64,000 nucleotides of DNA from an uncultured Actinomycetes bacterium (GTDB lineage: Bacteria; Actinomycetota; CADDZG01; WHSQ01). Positions 41,862 to 50,509 of this stretch are shown here, one piece after another. Position 1 is the first letter of the stretch. The number at the start of each line of letters is the position of its first letter. Position numbers and translations under genes: made by a program. The notes under the pieces are model-generated. The model did not search any database, was not told where the DNA came from, and was given only the letters and a program-made list of their open reading frames with translations. The stretch is taken from assembly GCA_937863385.1 (NCBI GenBank), contig CALMBW010000018.1, forward strand, positions 124,001-188,000, given 5' to 3'.

Positions 41862-43484
41862 TTACGTGACGCGGAAGATCGATATGAGGGTCTTGACCAC
41901 GGGACGGGTTCTGATGATCTCCTCCTCATCGCGTTCGCGGAGGTCCTTAAGGATGCGGTCGGCCATCAGGGGTGCCAGCTCGGTCTTCGACACGTTCACG
42001 CTTCCGAACTGCGGCAATGCAGCCAGCTTCGTTGCGAAGGTCGCAAGACCTTTCGATTTCCTTCCCGCTCTGTCCCGATGCTCCTCGAAGCTAGAGCGAA
42101 GGGTCTCCGCGTCAAGCGTGAGACTCGCGCCCCTCTCTGTTGCGAGAGCCTCGATCATCTCGATCAGCTCGGCGTCAGAGAAATTCGCCTCCTCGAAACT
42201 GGTATCCCAGAGCTGAACGGCCTCTTCAGTAAGAATGCCCTCGGAGATCAGGCGCTCGACCTCACGTTCCATATCGCCTTCTCGGTCGGCGACCAGCACC
42301 AAGAACCGAGGGAAAGTCTTGACGGCGCGCAGGGCCTCCTTTCGGAGCTTCCCGACGCCTTCGAGCTCCTGGACGCTTACGCCCATATCGTTCAAGGGCA
42401 TGCCGCCAATCTCCTCTAGCACCCGTCTGCAGACTGCATGTTCCGTGGCACCTTCAACGACCAGATGAACCTCATGGGGGTTCAGCTGCCGAATCCGAAG
42501 CTCCACCGCAAGGTCAGCACGGGTGTAGCGCTCGAGCGGCCATCGACCGAACAGTTTCTTCTTCCAGGACTTGTCGGACACGTCGAAGATCTCATCGGGA
42601 GCGAGCAACAGCTCGCCCGTGACATCACGGTAGAAGCGCCGGAGCATCAGCGCGGCGTCGTAGGCATCGTGTGCTCGCCGCGCCTCCCCGCGTAACCGCG
42701 CCCGCTGCTTTGCCGGCGCCATCCGGAAGAGCATGTACCAATTGCGAACCGGATCGAAACCGTGGGTCTTCGTTGCCAAGCGCTCGTACATGTTCTTGAT
42801 CGACTCCGCGCCTACGCCGAGCTCTGAAAGGATCGAGGAGGGGTCCCATGGTGGCTCAAGTGCCCGGGGGTCCACGAAGTCGTTGACGGAATCGTCGTAG
42901 ATCAGGCTGACCGTCGCCTTCGTTAGCGTGCCCTTGATTGACGGTCCATATATCCCCTGCAAGCGGAAGAGCATCAGCATCAGGTCGTGCCACGACCCGT
43001 CTAATTGCCGCCACTGCGCGATCTGACGCTCGTACCAGTGCCGCATGGTCGTATGGGCCGACGCTCTCTTCTCATCGTCCAGCAGCCACTCGATATTCAC
43101 TTCGGCCTTGTCGAGCCGGAGCGCGTCCCGGAGGTAGAGCAGTTGCCACGGGGAGTAAAGCGGATGAGCGCGGGGTGTTTCGCGCATCCCGTCGTCAAAG
43201 GCGAGGTCCTGCCATGGAACGAAGCCTTGTTCCTCGCGGAAGACGACTTCGTCCCCGTCGAACAGGAGAGGGCTGAACGCGCCTTCGCGGTCCAACCGCT
43301 CAAGTTCCTCGTAAGGGTCGATGGGAATACGCAAACCGCGCTCCTCAGCCTCTCGCCGCAACCGAACGCGATCGAGCAGAGGGAACTGGTGAAAGGCGTC
43401 CGCTTCGTATGCCCGGCGGACGGTGTACGCCGCGACGGGTGGGGCATCCGGGGTAGTAGCTCGTTGCTCGATCTGTTTCTCCAT
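41862..43484 (-). CDS. TOPRIM-domain protein (OLD-like), partner of a PIN-like gene
   Basis: 540 residues from ATG 43482-43484, one base after the upstream stop. Residues 1-330 are helical and unassigned. Residues about 338-480 look like a solo OLD-type TOPRIM: Glu344 in LVVEGATEH and Asp400/Glu402 in VLVADREGDM, the E...DxE/DxD metal site, followed by WDTSFEEANF, a segment seen after TOPRIM in OLD-like nucleases. No ATPase domain is attached. It is tightly paired with the PIN-like gene and lies downstream of ssb and hairpin D. It is probably a nuclease in a defence or anti-defence unit. Confidence 0.65.
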   Translation of the reverse strand: MEKQIEQRATTPDAPPVAAYTVRRAYEADAFHQFPLLDRVRLRREAEERGLRIPIDPYEELERLDREGAFSPLLFDGDEVVFREEQGFVPWQDLAFDDGMRETPRAHPLYSPWQLLYLRDALRLDKAEVNIEWLLDDEKRASAHTTMRHWYERQIAQWRQLDGSWHDLMLMLFRLQGIYGPSIKGTLTKATVSLIYDDSVNDFVDPRALEPPWDPSSILSELGVGAESIKNMYERLATKTHGFDPVRNWYMLFRMAPAKQRARLRGEARRAHDAYDAALMLRRFYRDVTGELLLAPDEIFDVSDKSWKKKLFGRWPLERYTRADLAVELRIRQLNPHEVHLVVEGATEHAVCRRVLEEIGGMPLNDMGVSVQELEGVGKLRKEALRAVKTFPRFLVLVADREGDMEREVERLISEGILTEEAVQLWDTSFEEANFSDAELIEMIEALATERGASLTLDAETLRSSFEEHRDRAGRKSKGLATFATKLAALPQFGSVNVSKTELAPLMADRILKDLRERDEEEIIRTRPVVKTLISIFRVT

Positions 43485-43485
43485 G

Positions 43486-44724
43486 TCAGGACCCACCCGC
43501 GCCGGGCTCTGCCTCGGGGGGCACCATCCGCCACCGGCCCCTGCGGATCGGCATGTTTTTGGTGAAGAACGTGTAGTCGGGTTCGCGAGCGGCAGCGGGT
43601 CTAAGGACCGGGACCGCATTGTCTGCGACGTCACGGACATCTGCGGCGGTCATAGAGTCGGGCGGTAGCTCCGCATCGTCTTTCGGCTCATAGTGCGGTG
43701 CCGCGTCGCGCCATCCCGGCCGAAACTCGTCCCACATGGCCGTTAGTGCGTTATCGAGCTCGCTCGGAGGACGTCGAGCAAAGCGCACTATGCCCATTTC
43801 CTCGATCTCCCCCATGTGCTCCTCGCCGTACACCACCATTTCCTTCAGAGCAGCCTTCAAGTCACGCCCATCCACGAAGCGCTGATCGGGCCCGAGGAAG
43901 AACGGAGCCACAGTGCGGTGGAGCTTGTCGGTCGAAGTGAAGACCTGGCAGAAAGGCAAGTAGTAGAGGTAAGCGACATCAACCATATTGCTCTTACGTT
44001 CCCGTCCGATGAGATTAGAGGCCATCCCAAGGTAGAAGAAGAGCGAGGCCCTGAGTACGTACGCGGTGTAGGGAGCGAATACCTCAAGGGAGAGGTCTCC
44101 CGCGGCAGCGTAGCGAGCCGCGATTTGGTCTGTCCACTGCGGGCCGATACCAAGGAAGCGTCGAGCGAACTCCACGCGTTCGATCCCTGTGCCTGCGACG
44201 TAGTCGGAAGCGATCTCATACACCTCATCAAGCGTCTTGCCGCGTGCGACCTTGGTCGCATAGCGCGCTTCCTCGATCATCGAGCGAAAGTCGACGTTGC
44301 TGAGGGTGTCTCGCCAGCTGACGGCTACGGCCCGCTCAAGCTCATGGAATCGACCCTCGTGCCAGCGGGCGAGTGCAGCCACCTCGTCGAACTCATCGAA
44401 GTGATGCCCGAGCTTCCCGTCCGGGCTGCGCTTCGGCTCTCCCCCGACCACCAAAACCTGGCCGTTCATCGGAGGGTGGTTCCCATGAACCAGGTCGTTG
44501 CCGATCAAATTCAGATGAAAAAGGTTGGGCCACGTGTGGAGGATCGGCGATTTCCCCGCGATATCGGCCACCACAGCCTCTGCGGCTCTGCGCTTACTTG
44601 GCTTGCTCAGGTCCGCGAGGGTCTCGACGAAGAACACTGGCGTGATGTTGAACATGAAGAAGGCTTCCAACCAGACGGCCTCGTCCAGGCTCAGCCCCTG
44701 CAGTGCCGACTTGTCGAAGATCAT
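43486..44724 (-). CDS. PIN-like nuclease-domain protein
   Basis: 412 residues if started at ATG 44722-44724, chosen because GGAGGG lies about 9 nt upstream; a TTG start 27 bp earlier is possible. It begins MIFDKSALQGL, with the acidic residue in the first strand, and then ITPVFFVETLADL with further acidic residues, a pattern like PIN-domain metal-dependent RNases. The remaining 350 residues (GRFHELERAVAVSWRDTL, SLFFYLGMASNLIGR) are unassigned. It is coupled to the TOPRIM gene. The PIN call rests on the N-terminal 50 residues. Confidence 0.55.
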   Translation of the reverse strand: MIFDKSALQGLSLDEAVWLEAFFMFNITPVFFVETLADLSKPSKRRAAEAVVADIAGKSPILHTWPNLFHLNLIGNDLVHGNHPPMNGQVLVVGGEPKRSPDGKLGHHFDEFDEVAALARWHEGRFHELERAVAVSWRDTLSNVDFRSMIEEARYATKVARGKTLDEVYEIASDYVAGTGIERVEFARRFLGIGPQWTDQIAARYAAAGDLSLEVFAPYTAYVLRASLFFYLGMASNLIGRERKSNMVDVAYLYYLPFCQVFTSTDKLHRTVAPFFLGPDQRFVDGRDLKAALKEMVVYGEEHMGEIEEMGIVRFARRPPSELDNALTAMWDEFRPGWRDAAPHYEPKDDAELPPDSMTAADVRDVADNAVPVLRPAAAREPDYTFFTKNMPIRRGRWRMVPPEAEPGAGGS

Positions 44725-44815
44725 CACGGGACCCATCCCTCCAGTCTCCAATGCCGGTGTGACACATGTCGAAGCCCTGCCGAAGCCGGGCTCCGCACTT
44801 GCCGGGTAGTGAGGG

Positions 44816-45199
44816 TTACCCGGCGGCCGCCGCAGGGGCCAGAGAACCCTCTACGGTGGACTTCGCTACCTCTGCGGTAGCGAACTGAAGATCCGGTCCC
44901 ACGTGGGTGACCTGGATCTCGACGGTCTGGCGCTTCTGACCCTCGACCTCGAAGGTGCGCTGGACCAGCTTGCCGACGACCATGACCCGCATGCCCTTCT
45001 TGAGGGTGCGGCTCGCGTTCTCGGCGACGCTGCGCCATGCCGTGCAGCGGAAAAACCCGTCGGTGACGTCCTGCCACTCTTCGTTGTGCTTTGAGCGGTG
45101 GCTGACCGCGACGGTGAAGCCTGCGAGGGCCGCGCCACTCTGGGTGTAGCGAAGCTCGGGATCGTCGGTGATGTTTCCGACTAGAGCGACCTGATTCAT
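44816..45199 (-). CDS. ssb: Single-stranded DNA-binding protein (third of three)
   Basis: 127 residues from ATG 45197-45199. The SSB fold is clear (MNQVALVGNITDDPELRYTQSGAALAGFTVAVSHR, MRVMVVGKLVQRTFE). The tail is Ala-rich and ends AAAAG without an acidic tip. It is 91 bp upstream of the PIN-like gene in the same direction, so ssb, PIN-like and TOPRIM likely form one operon behind hairpin D, 86 bp upstream. Confidence 0.93.
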   Translation of the reverse strand: MNQVALVGNITDDPELRYTQSGAALAGFTVAVSHRSKHNEEWQDVTDGFFRCTAWRSVAENASRTLKKGMRVMVVGKLVQRTFEVEGQKRQTVEIQVTHVGPDLQFATAEVAKSTVEGSLAPAAAAG

Positions 45200-45284
45200 C
45201 ACTACCTCTCTTTCCTGGGCGCTTGTTGGCTGCGCCCGAAGCCGTTCCGACGCCACCGGAACAAGTCCGCGACCGAACGACGGA

Positions 45285-45341
45285 ACGCAACCGACGATGA
45301 AGTGGAGCGAGCACTCATGAGCGCGCAGCGTGCGGTTGCGT
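45285..45341 (-). promoter_or_regulatory. Leading-region stem-loop, copy D (putative single-strand promoter)
   Basis: Perfect 9-bp stem ACGCAACCG (45285-45293) / CGGTTGCGT (45333-45341) around a 39-nt loop, the same loop length as copy B. The 29-nt core at 45306-45334 is identical to B. Stem bases differ from B at several positions yet keep pairing. It lies 86 bp upstream of ssb. Confidence 0.68.
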
Positions 45342-45449
45342 GGAGGAGTTAGCGGACTACGGTTGCGTCAGAAGGAATGGCTGTCTCGGCGCGTAGCAGC
45401 GACCAGAGAGGTGACGAACAAGCGCGAGGGTCTAATCACGCCGGGCGGG

Positions 45450-46328
45450 CTACGCGTCTCGGTCAGCGTCCGTCGTCGCAACCGTTGATGGCGATGCGGT
45501 CCAGCTCCCGAGCAGGTCCAACGCCTCATGCGACGGTGAGTTCGGCTCGGCCACGTACACGAAAATCGTCAGACCCGGATCACCAGGAGGCTCCAGCGCC
45601 TCGTAAGTAAGCGTCAAGTCCCCGACGACCGGATGATGGAAATGCTTGATGCCGCTGCGGTGGAAGCGGACCTCGTGACGTGCCCAGAGCCTTCTGAATT
45701 CTTCGCTACGCGTGGACAGCTCTCCGATCAAGTCTGTAAGAGCACGGTCGTACGGGTCCCGGCCCGCCTGTGCGCGCAAGAGGGCAACGACGTCGTTAGC
45801 GACCGTGTCCCACTGCTTGTAGAAGTCAGTGGCCCGCGGGTTCAGAAAGATTGTCCGGGCTCCGTTCGCCGCATTGCCGGGGTCGCCGAAGAATTCAGAG
45901 AAGAGAGCGCGCCCGAGGCTGTTCGCGTAGAGGATGTCGAGACGCCCGTTCTGAACGAAAGCCGGGACGGTCATTGAATCGAGGAGGCGTTGAAGACTCG
46001 GGCGCACGCGCTGCTGCGTTGGAGGCCGCTTGGGGCTGCGACCTGCATTGGCGGCCCTCACCAGATCGAGCAGGTGAGCACTTTCCGCCTCGTCCAGCTG
46101 GAGCGCTCGTGCGATCCCGTCTAGCACGCTCTCGGAGACCCCACGCGCATTGCCGCGCTCGAGGCGTGTGTAGTACTCGACGCTGATGCCCGCGAGCAGA
46201 GCGACCTCCTCGCGACGGAGCCCGGGTACCCGGCGCTTCCCTCCATACGCCGGAAGGCCTGCTTGCTCTGGCCCGATCCGCCCTCTCCGCGTGACGAGGA
46301 ACTCGCGGATGTCATCACTCATGTCCAT
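45450..46328 (-). CDS. XRE-family regulator with MmyB-like ligand domain
   Basis: 292 residues from ATG 46326-46328; a start at 46322 is also possible, and neither has a good ribosome-binding site. The N-terminal helix-turn-helix is GLRREEVALLAGISVEYYTRLERG, followed by the MmyB-like ligand-binding fold (DSMTVPAFVQNGRLDILYANSLGRALF). These one-component regulators usually control a divergent enzyme gene. Here that is the alpha/beta hydrolase, with the shared promoter in 46329-46466. Confidence 0.9.
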   Translation of the reverse strand: MDMSDDIREFLVTRRGRIGPEQAGLPAYGGKRRVPGLRREEVALLAGISVEYYTRLERGNARGVSESVLDGIARALQLDEAESAHLLDLVRAANAGRSPKRPPTQQRVRPSLQRLLDSMTVPAFVQNGRLDILYANSLGRALFSEFFGDPGNAANGARTIFLNPRATDFYKQWDTVANDVVALLRAQAGRDPYDRALTDLIGELSTRSEEFRRLWARHEVRFHRSGIKHFHHPVVGDLTLTYEALEPPGDPGLTIFVYVAEPNSPSHEALDLLGSWTASPSTVATTDADRDA

Positions 46329-46466
46329 GCGTTCACGGTACGGCAGTTGGGCATGCATTAGGGAGGCACTGTCAGTACCCCTAACAACCCGGTCTCCCTC
46401 GACGCGGGCGGAAGGCGTTAAGTGGCAGTTGATAGAGAAAAGCGACGTTCCAAACAAGGAGGAGCT

Positions 46467-47414
46467 ATGCCACTGCAGCCCGACGGTTACACCTTCGTTC
46501 TCTCCGACGAGGTGTCCCGCGCGCCCGTCCGCTACAAGAACCGCTACGGAATCGAGATCGCCGCAGATCTGTACCGCGACAAAGGTCTCGACGAATCGAC
46601 CAAGCACCCGGCCCTCGTCATCGGACCGCCCCACGGCGGCGTGAAGGAGCAGGGCCCCGGGGTCTACGCCCAGGAGATGGCGAAGCGAGGATTCGTCGCC
46701 GTGGCCTTCGACCCGTCCTACAACGGAGAGAGCGGTGGCGAGCCGCGCCACGTCACCTCCCCGGAGATCTTCGCTGAGGACTTCAGCGCAGGTGTCGACT
46801 ACCTAGGCACCCTTCAGTACGTCGACCGCGACAAGATTGGCGCCATCGGCATCTGCGGAAGTGGTGGCTTCGCTCTAAGTGCGGCGCAGGTGGACGTGCG
46901 CCTGAAGGCGGTGGCGACCTCTGCCATGTACGACATCAGTGCTTTCCACCGCAACGGCTGGCAGAACAGCCTGAGCGACGACGACCGCCACAAGACGCTC
47001 GAAGACCTCGCGCAGCGTCGCTGGGACGATGTCGACCAAGGTCAGCCCGCGCTGCAGCCGACGTTCCCGAGCGAGATCCCAGAAGACCTCGACCCGATCA
47101 CGAGCGAGTTCTTCGAGTACTACGTCGCCGACCGTGGCCACCACCCTCGTTCGATCGGTGGATTCACACTCACGAGCGGGACGGCCCACATCAATGCCGG
47201 AGCGCTCAGCCACCTCGAAGACATCGAGCCACGTCACGTGCTCCTCATCACCGGCGATCAAGCGCACTCCCGGTACTTCAGCGATGCAGTCCACGAGCAG
47301 GCGCCCACCAGCGAACTCCTAGTTGTGCCTGGCGCGCGACACATCGACCTCTACGACCGTACGGACCTGATCCCCTTCGACCGACTCGAGACTTTCTTCC
47401 TCGAGAGCCTGTAA
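46467..47414 (+). CDS. Alpha/beta hydrolase (YcjY/dienelactone-hydrolase-like)
   Basis: 315 residues from ATG 46467, behind AAGGAGGAG. It has LVIGPPHGGVKEQGP (oxyanion region), the FDPSYNGESGG loop and the nucleophile elbow GICGSGGF, where Cys takes the nucleophile place as in dienelactone-hydrolase-like enzymes. Late His in PGARHIDLY completes a triad. It is cytoplasmic. It is divergent from the MmyB-type regulator and followed by a dehydrogenase gene. Regulator, hydrolase and dehydrogenase are a common oxidative or electrophile-response set. Confidence 0.88.
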   Translation: MPLQPDGYTFVLSDEVSRAPVRYKNRYGIEIAADLYRDKGLDESTKHPALVIGPPHGGVKEQGPGVYAQEMAKRGFVAVAFDPSYNGESGGEPRHVTSPEIFAEDFSAGVDYLGTLQYVDRDKIGAIGICGSGGFALSAAQVDVRLKAVATSAMYDISAFHRNGWQNSLSDDDRHKTLEDLAQRRWDDVDQGQPALQPTFPSEIPEDLDPITSEFFEYYVADRGHHPRSIGGFTLTSGTAHINAGALSHLEDIEPRHVLLITGDQAHSRYFSDAVHEQAPTSELLVVPGARHIDLYDRTDLIPFDRLETFFLESL

Positions 47415-47510
47415 CGAGCGGCCAAGCGACATGACGATGGGGACCGGTAACAGAGTTCTCCAGGCTGTTGCCGGCCCCTCATCGCCGATAAATCACGAAA
47501 GGAGCACGAC

Positions 47511-48536
47511 ATGCGTGGCGCTGTACTGCACGCACCGGGCGACATACGCGTCGAAGAGCGCGCCGACCCGAAGATCATCCAACCGACCGACGCGCTCATC
47601 CGTCTCTCTGCGACATGTGTCTGCGGGTCCGACCTCTGGCCTTACCGCGGCATCGAGTCGATCGAAGACCCGACGCCGATGGGCCACGAATATGTCGGCA
47701 TCGTCGAGGAGGTCGGCAACGAGGTCGAGCATATCAAGCCCGGTCAATTCGTCGTCGGGTCGTTCTGGGCGTCCGACAACACATGTGAGATCTGCAGTTC
47801 CGGCTACCAGAGCGCGTGTGTCAATCGTGTACTGATGGGCACCATCGGGACACAAGCTGAGTACGCGCGTATCCCGCTCGCCGACGGCACATTGGTGCCA
47901 ACCCCAGAGGTTCCTTCCAACGACATGCTTCCGAACTTCCTTGCCGCGTCCGACGTACTTGGAACGGGCTGGTTCGCCGCCGTAGCAGCCGAGGTCGGCC
48001 CGGGCAAGACCGTCGCTGTCGTTGGGGACGGCGCGGTGGGCCTTCTCGGCGTGCTCTCTGCAAAGCTGCTCGGGGCGGAACGAATCATCGCGATGAGCCG
48101 TCACGACCCGCGCCAGAAGTTGGCCCTCGAGTTCGGCGCGACGGACATCGTCGAAGAGCGTGGCGAAGAGGGAGTTGCACAAATAAAGGAGATGACGAAC
48201 GGGCTCGGCGCTCACTCAGCGATCGAGGCTGTGGGTACCCAGGAGTCGATGATGCAGGCCATCCGCTCTACGCGACCCGGGGGCCACGTCGGATTCGTAG
48301 GCGTGAACCACGACGTCCAGCTTTCCGGCGACGAGATGTTCATGTCTCTCGTCCACCTGCACGGGGGCCCGGCACCGGTGCGTCGGTTCCTCCCCGAGCA
48401 CATCAAACTCATCTCCGATGGGACAATCCAGCCAGGGAAGGTCTTTGATCTCACGCTTCCCTTGGACCAGGTTGCTGAAGGCTACCGAGCGATGGACGAG
48501 GGAAAGGCGATCAAGACTCTGCTCGAACTCAGCTGA
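47511..48536 (+). CDS. Zinc-dependent alcohol dehydrogenase family oxidoreductase
   Basis: 341 residues of the MDR superfamily. Catalytic zinc ligands are in CVCGSDLW and GHEYVGIVEE. The NAD(P) Rossmann motif is VVGDGAVGLLGV. The structural-zinc loop has three Cys (CEICSSGYQSAC) instead of four. The start ATG 47511 follows GAAAGGAG. It is co-directional with the hydrolase, 96 bp apart. Substrate unknown. Confidence 0.9.
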   Translation: MRGAVLHAPGDIRVEERADPKIIQPTDALIRLSATCVCGSDLWPYRGIESIEDPTPMGHEYVGIVEEVGNEVEHIKPGQFVVGSFWASDNTCEICSSGYQSACVNRVLMGTIGTQAEYARIPLADGTLVPTPEVPSNDMLPNFLAASDVLGTGWFAAVAAEVGPGKTVAVVGDGAVGLLGVLSAKLLGAERIIAMSRHDPRQKLALEFGATDIVEERGEEGVAQIKEMTNGLGAHSAIEAVGTQESMMQAIRSTRPGGHVGFVGVNHDVQLSGDEMFMSLVHLHGGPAPVRRFLPEHIKLISDGTIQPGKVFDLTLPLDQVAEGYRAMDEGKAIKTLLELS

Positions 48537-48588
48537 CAGAGGCTAGTCCTGGGGGCTTCTGCCGACCGAGGTCGCAGCGCAGCGAAGC

Positions 48589-48630
48589 GAGAACGACCGA
48601 GTGTCGGTTCTCACGCGCAGCGTGCGGTTG
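48589..48630. repeat. Partial, divergent copy E of the leading-region repeat
   Basis: CGCGCAGCGTGCGGTTG at 48614-48630 matches copy D, and GGAGCGGCGGGCCTA follows at 48637-48651. The outer stem is lost, but a local dyad (GAGAAC...GTTCTC, 48589-48612) is present. No minus-strand gene starts beyond it. Copies D and E flank the regulator-hydrolase-dehydrogenase cassette. Confidence 0.6.
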
Positions 48631-48700
48631 AACGAAGGAGCGGCGGGCCTAGCTTTACGTCGTCGCAGAACGACAGCCGGTGGGCCCGGAACGGTGAGCA

Positions 48701-50509
48701 TCAGGTCGCGTCTGGAAAGACCTCCGAAGAGACGCCGGCTTCCCCGAGATAGCGAGACCTCTGGCGATAGGGACCCGGTGCCTGTGCACCTGAGCCGGCA
48801 TAGCCGGTCGAATGAAAGTAGCGGTAATTGACGTGAAGCATGTACAGGAAGTGTCGAGCCCGTGTCATCGAGACGTACACAAGACGTCTCTCTTCGCTGA
48901 GATCCTCTGCATTCCCCGGCACGATGTCGTCATCCAAATCCGTCACGATGACCACCCCTGCAGTCAAGCCCTTCGCTTTACGAAATGTCGTCACGCGGAC
49001 AATACTGGGAGCTGCTTCGGGAAGGGTGGCAGTCTCTTGGTCCTGCGCTTCGAGTTCCTCTACAGCAGTATCTGGAGGCTTATCTTCCACATGTAGGCCT
49101 TCTGCAAGGACACGCAATCGCTCTGTGGACGCGCTTGATACCGCCTCCGTCGCGGTCAACTCCTCGAGTACTTGCTCGAAGGAATCCTTGTCGCCCACAC
49201 GAGTGGCCAAGTCCTCCAATGCTTGCAAAGAGCTCTTGATCGCTGTGGACCCAACTGAGCGACATCCCTCTGCGAACGAGACATGCGTTGACAGACAATG
49301 GTCGATGACTGTCGCGACGGCAGCTGGCCCGATCCCAGAGGCACACCTAAGCCATCCGCGAACAGCAATGGCGTCCTTGGGGTTTCCCGCGTACCGAATG
49401 GCGTACATCACGCGACGGCTTTCGCACTCGTCCAATACCTGTTCGGGCTGTGCCAAGTTGACCGCTGCCAGTCCCCTCGCGTCGAGCTCCTCCACATATT
49501 GTCTAGCAAAGCTGCGGCGTGGAACGAGGACAAGAATGTCGCCCAAATCCACCCCGCTCGCATGTCGAGCGACGAGGTCAGCGACCACCTTCACTGATTG
49601 CTGCGGACTATTTAGCGCGTAGACGTGAATCTCACCGTCCTCGTTCACGGGCGTCAACGCTTTCTCGATGCGGCCAGCGGGTTCGTGAGAGATAAGTTCC
49701 ATCGCTGCGTCGAGAATCGGACGCCCGCAGCGATAGCACTCTTCAAGGACGTAATCAGCCGCACCGGGATAGTCCTCATCAAACTTGCGAATCCCTGTCG
49801 GGTCCGCCTGTCGGAAACGATAGATACATTGATCATCGTCACCAGCGATGAACGGGTCGATCCCGCGTCTGCTCGCAAGCTCACGAATGACGCTTAAATC
49901 GCAAGCATTGAGGTCCTGATACTCATCAACCAGTAAGAAATCAAACTCCGGCATAAACGCCGGGTCGCCGTCAAGAAGCTTCTTGAGCTTGTAAACTAAC
50001 TCGCCCAACATCGCGAAGTGGAAGACGCTACGAAGTTTTTCCAGCCACCCCTCAAAGGCGGCGCGCCACGGAGCGGCAGGAGGCTGCTCCAGCGTTCTCC
50101 AGGCGGCGTCGTACTCCTTTAGGAGTCCTCCCACCTGAGCCGGTGTCCGCTGCACTCTCCTCGCCAAATCTGGGCACAGCAGTTCCCGCTGCTCCCATTC
50201 ATCGACGGTCTCAGCCCCAACGAACTCTTGTCCGCTCCGCGTCCGAAGAATCTCGAAAGCGTACGAATGCAGAGTCCGGACTTGCGGCGGTCCAGGCAGT
50301 GGTGGGTCGAGTCTCGAAAACCGCTCTGAAAGATCCAGAGCGGTTGCCACGCTGAAGGTGAGAACAAGGATTCGGTTCGGTTCTATGCCCTTGTTGCGAA
50401 CGAGGTGCTCAATCCGACCGATAATCGCGGTTGTCTTCCCGGTTCCAGGACCGGCCAAGAGTCGTGCCGGACCGGTCTCATGGGAGATCGCGTCACTCTG
50501 TCCCGTCAT
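48701..50509 (-). CDS. UvrD/Rep-type SF1 DNA helicase
   Basis: 602 residues. Motifs: Walker A AGPGTGKTTAIIGR, motif Ia LVLTFSVATALDLSERF, Walker B FLLVDEYQDLN, motif III FIAGDDDQCIYRFR and motif VI RLVYVSMTRARHFLYML. A 3'-5' helicase of this size acts on ssDNA-dsDNA junctions. It lacks an AddA/RecB-type nuclease domain. It overlaps the ArdC gene by 17 bp, so the two are one operon behind hairpin F. It could support establishment of the incoming strand or be part of a defence pair. Confidence 0.92.
   Translation of the reverse strand: MTGQSDAISHETGPARLLAGPGTGKTTAIIGRIEHLVRNKGIEPNRILVLTFSVATALDLSERFSRLDPPLPGPPQVRTLHSYAFEILRTRSGQEFVGAETVDEWEQRELLCPDLARRVQRTPAQVGGLLKEYDAAWRTLEQPPAAPWRAAFEGWLEKLRSVFHFAMLGELVYKLKKLLDGDPAFMPEFDFLLVDEYQDLNACDLSVIRELASRRGIDPFIAGDDDQCIYRFRQADPTGIRKFDEDYPGAADYVLEECYRCGRPILDAAMELISHEPAGRIEKALTPVNEDGEIHVYALNSPQQSVKVVADLVARHASGVDLGDILVLVPRRSFARQYVEELDARGLAAVNLAQPEQVLDECESRRVMYAIRYAGNPKDAIAVRGWLRCASGIGPAAVATVIDHCLSTHVSFAEGCRSVGSTAIKSSLQALEDLATRVGDKDSFEQVLEELTATEAVSSASTERLRVLAEGLHVEDKPPDTAVEELEAQDQETATLPEAAPSIVRVTTFRKAKGLTAGVVIVTDLDDDIVPGNAEDLSEERRLVYVSMTRARHFLYMLHVNYRYFHSTGYAGSGAQAPGPYRQRSRYLGEAGVSSEVFPDAT

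Noticed and set aside
41862-43640. 592-residue version of the TOPRIM protein
   Set aside because: The extra 52 residues overlap the upstream PIN-like gene and have antisense composition. ATG 43484 directly follows the upstream stop.
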